DNA of 64,000 nt, taken from an uncultured Candidatus Melainabacteria bacterium (GTDB lineage Bacteria; Cyanobacteriota; Vampirovibrionia; Gastranaerophilales; Gastranaerophilaceae). The DNA lies in assembly GCA_934718275.1 (NCBI GenBank), contig CAKUZD010000004.1, positions 124,001 to 188,000 of the forward strand, read 5' to 3'. How positions within the stretch are numbered: the stretch's first letter is position 1; every line of letters starts with the position of its first letter. The translations under genes and the position numbers were made by a program. A model generated the notes under the pieces. It was given only the letters and a program-made list of their open reading frames with translations, did not search any database and was not told the DNA's origin. This document shows, one piece after another, positions 17,923-26,720 of the stretch.

Positions 17923-18074
17923 GGATTTAATTACTCAGTTTTGAGCCATGTCGTTTTCACGAGGTAGAAGTTCAGAATATTTAAGTGTAAATCTACTGAA
18001 TATCTTTCAAGTTAAGTTCTTTGAAACTTAACGGTTGGATTGTATTGTGTAAGTTAAGTAAAGGTTTATTAGCT
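17923..18074 (+). promoter_or_regulatory. Long folded 5' leader with competing helices
   Basis: GTTAAGTT (18011-18018) pairs perfectly with AACTTAAC (18025-18032). The same 3' arm can also pair with GTTAAGT at 18053-18059, which touches the ribosome site TAAAGG (18059-18064). Only one helix can form at a time. This looks like a translation-control leader, but no known riboswitch class was recognised. Confidence 0.4.
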
Positions 18075-18599
18075 ATGACAGTAAGTGCAGTAGGACAAAC
18101 GGAAAATAATTCTAAATTGTTTACTATCATTCAGACAACAGCAGCAGGTAGTGTTGCAGGATACGCTTCTAAGTATATTCTTCCGGTTACAAAACAAGAA
18201 AACACAATCAATAAGCGCGTGATGCTTAATTATTGTAGAAAAATCACTAATAAGGCTAAAGTTGCGGAATTTAATGCTCTTGGAGACAAGAAAACTCCAG
18301 CTCAGGATGCATTCGTAAAAATTGTAGAGAAAAAAGATAATGACGCTTTTGCGTATTCTGCAATTAAGAATAAAGTAAAGGCTCTTGGCGGAGAGGATTC
18401 TATTGCCGGAAAAGAGTTTAGAAGTATTATCAGAGAGGTAAACTCTGTTTCAAACAACTTGACACGACAGTTTTCAAAGGCATATCATTTTATGCTAAAA
18501 GATATCAGACCGGCAGCTCCATTTGTTGTTACCGGAGCAGGCATTGGTTTCTTTGCAGGTTTTGCTCATAATGTTTTTAAAACAGACATTAGTACATAA
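18075..18599 (+). CDS. Unknown protein with N- and C-terminal hydrophobic segments
   Basis: A 174-residue protein I do not recognise. There is a weak hydrophobic segment near residues 18-35 (TTAAGSVAGYASKYILP) and a stronger glycine/alanine/phenylalanine-rich one near the C-terminus (APFVVTGAGIGFFAGFAH); the middle is basic and helical. It may be a small membrane protein. The ATG at 18075 is chosen over 18021 because TAAAGG lies 10 nt upstream and 18021 falls within the leader hairpin. It is transcribed from a consensus promoter through a folded leader and ends at a good terminator, so it is a single-gene unit likely to be well expressed. Confidence 0.65.
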   Translation: MTVSAVGQTENNSKLFTIIQTTAAGSVAGYASKYILPVTKQENTINKRVMLNYCRKITNKAKVAEFNALGDKKTPAQDAFVKIVEKKDNDAFAYSAIKNKVKALGGEDSIAGKEFRSIIREVNSVSNNLTRQFSKAYHFMLKDIRPAAPFVVTGAGIGFFAGFAHNVFKTDIST

Positions 18600-18634
18600 G
18601 TTTAATTTTTATATTTTTTCACCAAAAATATAAG

Positions 18635-18664
18635 GTCGGATAAAATTTATCCGGCTATTTTTCT
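18635..18664 (+). terminator. Rho-independent terminator
   Basis: GTCGGATA at 18635-18642 pairs with TATCCGGC at 18648-18655 (one G-T pair), followed by TATTTTT. It closes the preceding plus-strand gene. Confidence 0.8.
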
Positions 18665-18686
18665 ATGAAAATTTGGAATACATTGA

Positions 18687-19550
18687 TTATAAAATTAGTT
18701 TAAAACTTAGTGTTTCAACAATAGTTTGAATGTTTATATTTAAACGATTTTCTTTTTTCGCTTTTTCGATAGTTTTTAAATCTGATATCAATTTTACTTT
18801 TAATGCTAAATTATCAATATTTGATTTTAATAGAGAGTTTATATAATTCTGCATTTGTGTAAAAACTTCTAGTGGGTCAACCATTTTAGCTAAATCTAAA
18901 ATTTTGTCATTAAAATCCAATACTTCGCTTCTTTCAAGTTCCAAATAGTTATCCATAATGTCTTTTACAAGAGAAAAGTCTCTGTTTTCATCCTGCATTG
19001 ATGGAACGTAAAAACACTGTGCACGAGAAACAACTGTTGTAATAACATCAGATTTATCTTTTGTTAAAAAGAAGAATGTTGTGTTTGAAGGTGGTTCTTC
19101 AAAAGTTTTTAAAAGTGCATTTGCGGCATCTGCCTGAAAATTAAATTGGTTAAGTCCTGTAATGTTGCCTTCTTTATCTTTATCGCAAAAAATTAGAACT
19201 CTATGATAATCAGATGTTACGAGTAAGTCATTTTTAATCATTCTTGCTTGATCAATAGAAATAACTGTTTTTGAATTATCATTTGACGGTTTGTTATCTA
19301 CTTTAGAAATTGTTAAAATTGCAGGATGGTTATTCTCTCTAATCCATTTGCAATTTAGGCATTGACAATTTTGTGTATGGTCACCGGTGCAATTCAACAT
19401 TCTTGCAACTTCCAGAGCTAAATCATATTGTGCTTGAATGTCAGAACCGTAAAAAAGTATACAGTGCGCAATATTTTTTCCTGTTGAGTTTATGCCGTTG
19501 TTAAAATATTTCATTAAAAATGGATATTTGGATGAAATTTCTGTGTTCAA
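18687..19550 (-). CDS. holB: DNA polymerase III subunit delta'
   Basis: A 287-residue clamp-loader subunit of the AAA+ family. It has LFYGSDIQAQYDLALEVA where a Walker A would be (degenerate, as usual for delta'), a zinc-binding Cys cluster (CTGDHTQNCQCLNC), ALLKTFEEPPSNTTF and the SRC-like motif VVSRAQCF. It helps open the sliding clamp in the replisome. The start is TTG with GGGAG upstream, placed just after the holA stop codon, so the two delta subunits are co-translated. Confidence 0.88.
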   Translation of the reverse strand: MNTEISSKYPFLMKYFNNGINSTGKNIAHCILFYGSDIQAQYDLALEVARMLNCTGDHTQNCQCLNCKWIRENNHPAILTISKVDNKPSNDNSKTVISIDQARMIKNDLLVTSDYHRVLIFCDKDKEGNITGLNQFNFQADAANALLKTFEEPPSNTTFFFLTKDKSDVITTVVSRAQCFYVPSMQDENRDFSLVKDIMDNYLELERSEVLDFNDKILDLAKMVDPLEVFTQMQNYINSLLKSNIDNLALKVKLISDLKTIEKAKKENRLNINIQTIVETLSFKLIL

Positions 19551-19560
19551 AATCTACTCC

Positions 19561-20517
19561 CTATCTAAATAATGCATTTTCGACTTCTTTTTCTACGTCA
19601 GGTGCAAGTCCTGCTTTTATTCGATACTCTGCTTCTGTCAAATTTTCTTTTAATTTAACTAAGTCTTTAAGATTGTTTTTTTTGAGTTTTTGTAAAGTGA
19701 GTTTCACAACATACTCATGCATTCCGGTCATTCTTGAAAGCTCAACAGGAGTTGAATTTTGGGCTTTTGCCTTTAGTATAATCCAACGGCGCAACATTGT
19801 TTGTAGTGTTGATAAAATCTCTAAAGGATAACGAGTATCAAGTAATTTTCTATATTCCAAAAGAGCTTTGTCCTTTTCATTTTCCATTAGAAAATCCGAA
19901 AAGGCAAACAAATCTTCATTAGAGATACAAATTTCACGTACCATATCCACAGTAACAGTATCTTTCGGGTATGCAAAGAGTTTAAGTTTATCTAATTCGC
20001 CGTCAATTTGTCTTAAATTATTTCCAATTTGAGAGATTATTGCCGTAAGAGAGTCTTTACCAAATTTTATTCCTTTGTTTTTACCTTGTTTTATAATCCA
20101 ATTTTCAAGCTCGGCAGTTTTGTATGTCGGGATTAGAGGGCACTCTTTGGCATTGTATTTTTTTAAAATTTTAAACAGCTTTTTCCTTGCATCAATCTTT
20201 TTCCCTTCATTTCGAGGGAGTTGTGCAACAAAGGCAATATCCAAATTTTCATTGTTACATTCAAGAGCTTCTTCAATGGCTTTTAATTCTTTGTCATCAT
20301 AGGTTTTTGAAAAATAATCAAGGCAATTTATTACAATAAGCATTTTCCCAAACATCATTGGTTGAGAACGAAGTATAGAAATTAAATCAGGAAATTTTGG
20401 GCAGTCATAAGTTTTGAAAGACATTTCCAAAAAGTTTTTATCCAAACCTTTTTTCAATTTTTCAATTTCTTGTTCTATATTATAATCTTCTTCACCATAG
20501 AAAAAATATATTGCCAT
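19561..20517 (-). CDS. holA: DNA polymerase III subunit delta
   Basis: A 318-residue protein with the HolA layout: FFYGEEDYNIEQEIEKLKK at the N-terminus, a central LENWIIKQGKNKGI segment, and the C-terminal region with LLRRWIILKAKAQ and MHEYVVKLTLQKLKK. It binds the sliding clamp and opens it within the clamp loader. GGAGA lies before the ATG. It is followed by holB with a 10-bp gap, an unusual pairing that supports both identifications. Confidence 0.88.
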   Translation of the reverse strand: MAIYFFYGEEDYNIEQEIEKLKKGLDKNFLEMSFKTYDCPKFPDLISILRSQPMMFGKMLIVINCLDYFSKTYDDKELKAIEEALECNNENLDIAFVAQLPRNEGKKIDARKKLFKILKKYNAKECPLIPTYKTAELENWIIKQGKNKGIKFGKDSLTAIISQIGNNLRQIDGELDKLKLFAYPKDTVTVDMVREICISNEDLFAFSDFLMENEKDKALLEYRKLLDTRYPLEILSTLQTMLRRWIILKAKAQNSTPVELSRMTGMHEYVVKLTLQKLKKNNLKDLVKLKENLTEAEYRIKAGLAPDVEKEVENALFR

Positions 20518-20530
20518 AATTCTCCAATTA

Positions 20531-20573
20531 AAAAAGGTTATGTCCTCCTTTTTCAGAGGACATTGACCTTTTT
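20531..20573 (-). terminator. Terminator after the glucokinase gene
   Basis: AAAAAGGT at 20531-20538 and TGTCCTC at 20541-20547 pair with GAGGACA and ACCTTTTT downstream, with an A/T tail on both sides. It separates glk from holA. Confidence 0.8.
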
Positions 20574-20578
20574 AATTT

Positions 20579-21532
20579 TTAGCTTTCAATTAATAAACTT
20601 GCCCCAATTACGCCTGCAGTATTTCCGAGTTCAGCCGGAACAATATCTACTGCTGAACCTGCAATTTTCATAGCACGTTTTTTAAGAGTTTCTTTTAACG
20701 GATTAATTAAGAAATCTCCGGCATCTGCAACACCACCGCCAACTATAATTTTTTCAGGATTAAGAAGGTTTACAACACTAGCCATTCCAAATCCGATATA
20801 TTCGCCCATAATTGTGAAAATTCTTTGAGCAACCGGATCTCCTGCATTTGCTGCTTTGCAAACGATATACGGAGTAATAGGTGCACCATTTGCGATTTCT
20901 CTAAATTTTGCGGATTTTCCACCTTTGATATAGTCTTCTGCCATAGCTACGATTGAAGGCCCTGACGCAAAAGCTTCCAAGCAACCTTCATCTCCGCAAC
21001 CACAAAGAGGGCCACCGTGCATTTGAAGTTTTATGTGTCCGATTTCTCCTGCGGCATTTGAGGCTCCACGAACAAGTTTTCCGTTAATAATCAAACCTGA
21101 ACCAATTCCTGTCCCAACAGTAATGCATATAAGGTTTTCGCAACCTTTTCCGGCACCATAGTTTAATTCGCCTAATGCAGCGCATCTAACGTCATTATCT
21201 ACACGAGTTGGGATATGGAATTCATCCTCGATAAGTTTTGCAATAGGAACTTCAACCCACCCCGGAATATTTGGGGCGTTTCTTACAATTCCTGCTTTAT
21301 AATCAACTTGTCCCGGGAAGCCAAAACCGATACCTTCAATATCTTTTGTTTCCAATTTTGTTTCTTTTAACAAATCGTATATTGCCTGTTTAATGTTTTC
21401 AACAGTATATTCATAACCCATTTCTGCTCGAGTCGGAACTGAGTTTGAATATTTAATCTCCCCTTTATCATTAACAAGGGCTAATTTTACGTTTGTCCCA
21501 CCAACATCAATACCAATTCTGTTTTTTACCAT
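20579..21532 (-). CDS. glk: ROK-family glucokinase
   Basis: A 317-residue ROK sugar kinase. It has the phosphate-binding GIDVGGTNVKLALV, VDNDVRCAALGE with the catalytic Asp, GTGIGSGLIINGKLVRG, GEIGH and the zinc motif CGCGDEGCLEAFASG. It most likely makes glucose-6-phosphate in the cytoplasm; a mannose or other hexose substrate is possible. GGGAG lies upstream of the ATG. It is a single-gene unit with its own terminator. With the phosphohexomutase at 41.5 kb and rfbA it could supply glucose-1-phosphate for rhamnose synthesis. Confidence 0.88.
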   Translation of the reverse strand: MVKNRIGIDVGGTNVKLALVNDKGEIKYSNSVPTRAEMGYEYTVENIKQAIYDLLKETKLETKDIEGIGFGFPGQVDYKAGIVRNAPNIPGWVEVPIAKLIEDEFHIPTRVDNDVRCAALGELNYGAGKGCENLICITVGTGIGSGLIINGKLVRGASNAAGEIGHIKLQMHGGPLCGCGDEGCLEAFASGPSIVAMAEDYIKGGKSAKFREIANGAPITPYIVCKAANAGDPVAQRIFTIMGEYIGFGMASVVNLLNPEKIIVGGGVADAGDFLINPLKETLKKRAMKIAGSAVDIVPAELGNTAGVIGASLLIES

Positions 21533-21608
21533 ACTATTTTCTCCCTTTGACTGATAATCAAATTATAACACGAAAAATAAACGAATTAAAAATTCTCAAC
21601 GTAAAAAT

Positions 21609-22532
21609 TTAATCCAAAAATAAATCATAAAAATGATAAAATTGGAGCGGATATTTTTTTGTTAAATTTTCTAAAAATTCTACATATTGTTTTTCTAATT
21701 TTTCAAGCTTTTCTTTTCTTGCTCCATCAAATTCAAATTTGTGCAAATGTATTTTATATTTCCCATCTTTTTCTAAAGTGCAAACAATAAAATATATTGG
21801 GACATCTAACATTAATCCAAATTTAAAAGCTCCAATAGGGAATCCCAATTTTTTCCCTAAAAAGTTAGTTATAAACATGGCGTTTTTATTATTGTTATGG
21901 GCTGAAATTCTATCACCTGCAATAAATAAAATTTCGCCATTATCTAATTTTTCTTTTATTTCAATAGATGTTCCAATTTCTATATTCTCAACTGAGTATG
22001 CAGAAATCGGATTGTCGGAAGAAATTGAGTTAATAAATTCTTTAAAAATTTTACACTGATTTGTTTCTAAAAACATATTAACTTTTATATCTTTAACAAA
22101 TTCTTTTGAATTAAAAAATGCTTGCATGGCATTTATATTCCCCAAATGAGAACACAAAAAATACACTCCTTGATGTTTTTGTAAATCATTATAGAGTTTT
22201 TGTTTTTCTTTTTTATCCGCAAAAAAAACATCAGTAAAAGAAAAATTGTTTGTGAACATTTCGATTTTATCAACTAATCCGTACGAATAATTTAAAAAGT
22301 GTTTAAATGATTGAATAATTCCACCATTTCCTGTTGCAATTTTTAAGTATTTTTGTGAGTATTTTCGAACTTTTGGAGCTCCGATAAATGCAAATAAAGT
22401 AACAAAAAATACTATAAATTTTACCGGTTTTTTCCCGAATAATTTATAAATATTCCATAATAATAACAAGCGCTTTTTGCCGGCCGCTTGTTCTTTCATT
22501 TCAAACCATTTTTTGTTATCAGAATTGCTCAT
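21609..22532 (-). CDS. LpxL-like lysophospholipid/lipid A-type acyltransferase
   Basis: A 307-residue acyltransferase-like protein with a hydrophobic anchor near residues 33-50 and the LpxL-family block FLCSHLGNINAMQAF, followed by LFIAGDRISAHNNN. In the usual HX4(D/E) motif the acid is replaced by Asn (H-L-G-N-I-N), so activity may be altered or lost. It is the last gene of the second aryl-polyene-type operon, 9 bp after the methyltransferase. In proteobacterial clusters a related domain is fused to a glycosyltransferase; no such fusion is seen here. The acceptor is unknown. Confidence 0.75.
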   Translation of the reverse strand: MSNSDNKKWFEMKEQAAGKKRLLLLWNIYKLFGKKPVKFIVFFVTLFAFIGAPKVRKYSQKYLKIATGNGGIIQSFKHFLNYSYGLVDKIEMFTNNFSFTDVFFADKKEKQKLYNDLQKHQGVYFLCSHLGNINAMQAFFNSKEFVKDIKVNMFLETNQCKIFKEFINSISSDNPISAYSVENIEIGTSIEIKEKLDNGEILFIAGDRISAHNNNKNAMFITNFLGKKLGFPIGAFKFGLMLDVPIYFIVCTLEKDGKYKIHLHKFEFDGARKEKLEKLEKQYVEFLENLTKKYPLQFYHFYDLFLD

Positions 22533-22541
22533 ATAAGTACC

Positions 22542-23588
22542 TTAACAAAGCTCTAAAAGGGTATAGTCATGGACACCAATATTTTCATGTATTTTTAAAA
22601 CTTCTAAACCGGATTTTTTAACAAGTTCCAACATTCGTTTTTCTGAATACATTTTGCTATACCCATTTGCCATACAGGTAAAGTATAATGAAATGTGGAC
22701 AAGTGAATATGTAGCTCCTTCAAACATTTGTTTATCGGTAAATGGTTCAAGTATAAAGATTTTTGTGTCTTTAGTTTTTGAATTTTTTATATTTGTCAAA
22801 ATTGAAACGATTTGTTCTTCTGAAAAACAATCTAAAAATTGACTCATTAAAACTGCTCCGGAAAGTTTAGGCAGTTCTTTTTCTAAAATATTTATACCGT
22901 AAAAATTTAATCTGTCATTTTTTAAATTCTTTTTGGCTTTTTCAATATTTTCCGGCAAATCTATCATATTAACTTGACAAGTCTTATCAAATTCAAGGCA
23001 GGCGCGTTCAAATTTTCCGGTGTTTCCTCCAATATCAAAGATTTTTTTAGGCTTATCCATACAGATTATTTTTAAAACTTCTTCAAAGCATCTGTCAGAA
23101 TAAAAATGGTCGAAATCGAACCAACTTTTTTTCATTTTTTCAGGCAACAGGTGAAGTGCATTATAAATAGTCGGATAGTTCCCAATAAATTTTTTAAGTC
23201 CTGCCGGTTCTGCTGTCTCAAAAGAATTTGAGAGTTCGGATGCTCCGAGATAACAAACATCATTGGTAAAATTAAAATTAACTTTAGTCATTTCGTCATG
23301 CAAAAATGCCGCACCTACCAAACTTGCCGCATATAAATTATTTGTTTTAATTACAATTCCTACAGAACATGCAACTTCTAAAAGAGTTTCTGCTGTATAT
23401 TTTGATATCTTGCAATTTTGAACAATTTGTTCAATTGTAGAGGGATTTTCATCAATAAATTCTAAAATCCCAAGTTTTAGCATCGTGCCTACTGCTTGGA
23501 ACGTAAGTGGTGCAAAAGCAATTTTTTGCGCATCTGATAATGCTTTAATATGTGGAGATGTATGTTTTTTGGTTCGTCTGTATTTCAT
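22542..23588 (-). CDS. SAM-dependent O-methyltransferase-like protein
   Basis: A 348-residue protein with an N-terminal winged-helix dimerisation region (GMLKLGILEFIDENPSTIEQ) and a class I methyltransferase domain: IFDIGGNTGKFERACLEF for SAM binding, CQVNMIDLPENIEKAK and MSQFLDCFSEEQI. This two-domain form is typical of small-molecule O-methyltransferases, consistent with methylating the head group of an aryl polyene. Its ATG shares one base with the exporter stop codon (TAATG), showing translational coupling. Substrate assignment is by context. Confidence 0.82.
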   Translation of the reverse strand: MKYRRTKKHTSPHIKALSDAQKIAFAPLTFQAVGTMLKLGILEFIDENPSTIEQIVQNCKISKYTAETLLEVACSVGIVIKTNNLYAASLVGAAFLHDEMTKVNFNFTNDVCYLGASELSNSFETAEPAGLKKFIGNYPTIYNALHLLPEKMKKSWFDFDHFYSDRCFEEVLKIICMDKPKKIFDIGGNTGKFERACLEFDKTCQVNMIDLPENIEKAKKNLKNDRLNFYGINILEKELPKLSGAVLMSQFLDCFSEEQIVSILTNIKNSKTKDTKIFILEPFTDKQMFEGATYSLVHISLYFTCMANGYSKMYSEKRMLELVKKSGLEVLKIHENIGVHDYTLLELC

Positions 23589-25795
23589 TATTGCCTCTTG
23601 ATTAATTTTATACTAAAAATATATGAACTCAAAAGTCCTAGTGCAAGAACAATTCCGAGTGAGTTTATTAATTTAAATCCTGCAAAAGCTAAAAGAGCAA
23701 AAGAAAAAACAGTCGTTAAACAAGATAACAGAACTGAATCTCCGGATTTTTCAGGATTTGTAAATCTAAATACAGAATAATCAAGTCCGAAGCCAATTAT
23801 CAAAAATATTGCAAGTAAATGAAAAAGATTTATCGGACAATTAAAAATTCCTAAAATTCCAAAAACAAAAAATACGGCACATATTGATGGTAATAAAATT
23901 TTAAAACCTGATTTGTTGTCATAAATTTTTGCTAATAATAAATATAAAATTCCAAAAATAGGTAATAATAAACCAATGCAAATTTTTCTACAATGTTTGA
24001 TTTGTGATGAAATATCTTTTTGAAAATTTATAATTTTTACACCGTTAATTTTATTTCCATTATAGTTTGAAACAATTATCATAGATGTGTTTTGGTCGAT
24101 AAGAAAATTCTTTTTCAGATAATCAAAGCTTTTATTAATTGTTAGAAAATTATTTCCGTAATTTTGATTTATTAATTCTGAGCGTTTGGCTTCCGGTAAA
24201 AATGTGGCATAATCATTGAGATTGTTTCTGTATAATTCTTTTCTTAAAATTTGATTTGATTTTTGGCGTTTGATTGATGGAATATATTTACTCAAGGCTT
24301 GATATTCAGTGTTTTCTAAATTTTTAGTAACTTCTTCTTCTTTTTGTAAAATATCTTCCAAATTTTTTCCTTTAATTACAAAAATAGAAGTATTTCCATT
24401 TGTGCCGGCAATTTCGGCAAAAAGTTTTTCAGCTTTTAGAAGATTTTTAGGCGGGGTATACATGTTTTTAATATTGTCATCAAAATGAATTCTACATAAT
24501 CCCACAAAAATAATTGTTGAAAAAATAGTTACATAAATTATTGGATTTAATTTTGAAAAATGTTCATTTAATTTTCTATATTTTTGTAATACAGTGGTGG
24601 GATTGATTTTAATTAAATTTAAAAAATTTAGTTTGTTATTTTTTTGTTTTAAGTTGAACTTTATGATTGGGTAAAATAAAACTACTATTGCGTATACAGT
24701 TACCAATCCGGATATTGTAAATACCGAAATTTGTCTCAATAGAACAAAATCTGCAAATAGTAGGATTAAAAAAGCGCTAACAGTTGTAATCAAACTAACG
24801 GTCAAACTTTTAAATATATCTTTTATAATATTTGTTTTATTTTTTTCATTTTTTATGGCAACAAAATAATGTAAAGAATAATCTACACATACACCAATTA
24901 ATGTTGTTGAAAAAACGAATGTCAAAATATGTATATCCCCAAAAGTTAAGGCGGTTATACAATATCCTGTGTATATTCCGCAACCTATGCTAATAGAAAT
25001 AGGTAACAATGGAATTAGTGAACCAAAGTAAAAATATACTAATCCGATTACAAATAAAGTTGATAATATGCCAATTAAATTAATTTCAAAAATTGAGTGA
25101 CTGCTTGCATAATATGAATGAATTGGAGCTCCTGTCAAGTATATTTTTGCCTCTTTAGTGTTTAAATCTTTTTGTAATTTGATGAGTTTTTTTACTTCAG
25201 AATTCATAATGGTTGGTGATAACGCAATTTGGCTATCAACATTAAGCATAACTAAGCTATAGTATTTATCATTAAATTGAATTGGTGTAAAATTTTCCGG
25301 CAATTGTTTTTTGTCTGAAAAATTCATAACAAAATCAGTTAAAAGTAAAAATGGATCATTTTCTATTGAGCCAATCGGAGGGGTAATTGGGTTATAAAGT
25401 GTTTCATAAGCCTTTTCTTCAACTTTGTCATATTGTTTGTTAATTAAGTATTTTCGAGTTTTGTTTGATAGGAGATTGTTGCTATATTTTTCGTAATCTT
25501 CTAAAATTTGGGTGTAACTAATATTTGAAGATTGTATTTTGTGCTTATCAATTTTAGAGTAAAAAGTTTTAGAAATTTCTTCTGCTTTTTGCGGGTTTTC
25601 ACTTTCTACAATTATGTTTATTTTTGCAGAAAATCTGTTACTTAAATCTACTAATAAATTATCATTTTTTGTCGAAAAAATTGCCCTTAGGATATTTGTT
25701 TCTGTGTGCGCAGGTCTAATCAAAACCAGTATCCCTATGGTTACAAGAAAAAGTATAAAAAATATTCTAAAAATATTAATTAGTTTGTTTCGCAT
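23588..25795 (-). CDS. MMPL/RND-type lipid exporter
   Basis: A 735-residue inner-membrane protein with the duplicated RND plan: one N-terminal helix (about 7-25), a periplasmic domain, a block of five or six helices around residues 230-370, a second periplasmic domain and a second block near 610-730. GVCVDYSLHYFVA in the first block and GFGLDYSVFRF in the second are the paired GxxxDY sequences of this family. It would move the finished lipid out of the inner membrane using the proton gradient. It overlaps the LolA-like gene by 16 nt and the methyltransferase by 1 nt. It corresponds to the exporter (ApeM type) of aryl polyene clusters. Confidence 0.9.
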   Translation of the reverse strand: MRNKLINIFRIFFILFLVTIGILVLIRPAHTETNILRAIFSTKNDNLLVDLSNRFSAKINIIVESENPQKAEEISKTFYSKIDKHKIQSSNISYTQILEDYEKYSNNLLSNKTRKYLINKQYDKVEEKAYETLYNPITPPIGSIENDPFLLLTDFVMNFSDKKQLPENFTPIQFNDKYYSLVMLNVDSQIALSPTIMNSEVKKLIKLQKDLNTKEAKIYLTGAPIHSYYASSHSIFEINLIGILSTLFVIGLVYFYFGSLIPLLPISISIGCGIYTGYCITALTFGDIHILTFVFSTTLIGVCVDYSLHYFVAIKNEKNKTNIIKDIFKSLTVSLITTVSAFLILLFADFVLLRQISVFTISGLVTVYAIVVLFYPIIKFNLKQKNNKLNFLNLIKINPTTVLQKYRKLNEHFSKLNPIIYVTIFSTIIFVGLCRIHFDDNIKNMYTPPKNLLKAEKLFAEIAGTNGNTSIFVIKGKNLEDILQKEEEVTKNLENTEYQALSKYIPSIKRQKSNQILRKELYRNNLNDYATFLPEAKRSELINQNYGNNFLTINKSFDYLKKNFLIDQNTSMIIVSNYNGNKINGVKIINFQKDISSQIKHCRKICIGLLLPIFGILYLLLAKIYDNKSGFKILLPSICAVFFVFGILGIFNCPINLFHLLAIFLIIGFGLDYSVFRFTNPEKSGDSVLLSCLTTVFSFALLAFAGFKLINSLGIVLALGLLSSYIFSIKLIKRQ

Positions 25796-26310
25796 TTAAA
25801 ATGAATATCCGTAATTCCGTTTTTAGTAGTATTAATTTTTATATTGTTAATGTTGATATTACCTTTAATAATAATATTATTTAGCTGAGAAGCAGTAACT
25901 GAACCTTTTTGTGGTTTTAATCCTATTATCCAATTATTACTTTCTTTTTTATAGTAAAGTGTAAAATTTTTGTCCAAATAAGAATAGTTTTTATTTGAAA
26001 TTGCGATAATTACGTCATTAATTTGTTTATTTTGCGCTGATGTATAAGACACTTTGGATTTAATAGGATAAAGTGTTTCAAAAATTGCCCCTTTATTTTT
26101 TATAAATTGAAAGTTGCCACCTGATTTTAAAATTGACGAGCCAATATATTTTTCTTGTGTAAATTTGCAAGAAGTATCTTTTAGTTTTGGCATTCGTGCA
26201 GATATCTCTTTGCTTGTTGATTGATGGTTAAAGATATCTTCATTTGCATAACAAATTCCAATTTCTCCAAAAACTGTAAATAACAAAAATATAGCTATAA
26301 TTTTACGCAT
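25780..26310 (-). CDS. LolA-like periplasmic carrier protein
   Basis: A 176-residue protein with a signal peptide (RKIIAIFLLFTVFGEIGICYA) and a LolA-like layout: repeated beta strands with SCKFTQEKYIGSSILKSGG, GNFQF and a C-terminal GITDIHFKCE. Such proteins shuttle lipids across the periplasm in aryl polyene systems (ApeL type), by analogy with lipoprotein transport. It overlaps the thioesterase by 8 nt and the exporter by 16 nt. Sequence similarity is weak, so the assignment leans on position between thioesterase and MMPL exporter. Confidence 0.75.
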   Translation of the reverse strand: MRKIIAIFLLFTVFGEIGICYANEDIFNHQSTSKEISARMPKLKDTSCKFTQEKYIGSSILKSGGNFQFIKNKGAIFETLYPIKSKVSYTSAQNKQINDVIIAISNKNYSYLDKNFTLYYKKESNNWIIGLKPQKGSVTASQLNNIIIKGNININNIKINTTKNGITDIHFKCETN

Positions 26311-26713
26311 AATTTTTCACACTTTCAATAAATCTGATAGGAGCTTTATATATACTTTCTCGTGTTATTATATCAATACAAATCTGCATACTTTTGGCCG
26401 TAAAAATTTTTTCTCCTGTTTTAACATCAAAAATTTCATATTTTATGTTCAAAGAAGGTTCCAGTTCTACAAGGGTGGATATAATTTTAAGTTTTTGCAT
26501 AAAGAAAGCCGGTTTAATAAATTTTAAATCCATTTTTGCAATTGGATAAGCTACTCCATCTGCTTTCATATCGTCATAGTTATAGCCAATTTGATTCAAT
26601 AAATCACATCTGGCTATCTCTAAATATTTAATATAGTTCCCGTGCCATACAACGTTCATTGGGTCTAGGTCATAAAACTGCACATCTGTTATGGTTTCAC
26701 ATACTATCATCAT
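26303..26713 (-). CDS. 4HBT-family acyl thioesterase
   Basis: A 136-residue hotdog thioesterase with VQFYDLDPMNVVWHGNYIKYLEIAR, where Asp and the following residues form the 4-hydroxybenzoyl-CoA thioesterase-type site. It would release or edit acyl chains from the ACP. The ATG at 26713 is preferred to an earlier in-frame ATG at 26761 because the longer form would overlap the ligase gene by 41 nt and add a non-conserved tail; a second ATG at 26710 is equally possible. The Shine-Dalgarno site is weak, consistent with coupling. It corresponds to the thioesterase (ApeK type). Confidence 0.85.
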   Translation of the reverse strand: MMIVCETITDVQFYDLDPMNVVWHGNYIKYLEIARCDLLNQIGYNYDDMKADGVAYPIAKMDLKFIKPAFFMQKLKIISTLVELEPSLNIKYEIFDVKTGEKIFTAKSMQICIDIITRESIYKAPIRFIESVKNYA

Positions 26714-26720
26714 AACTTTA

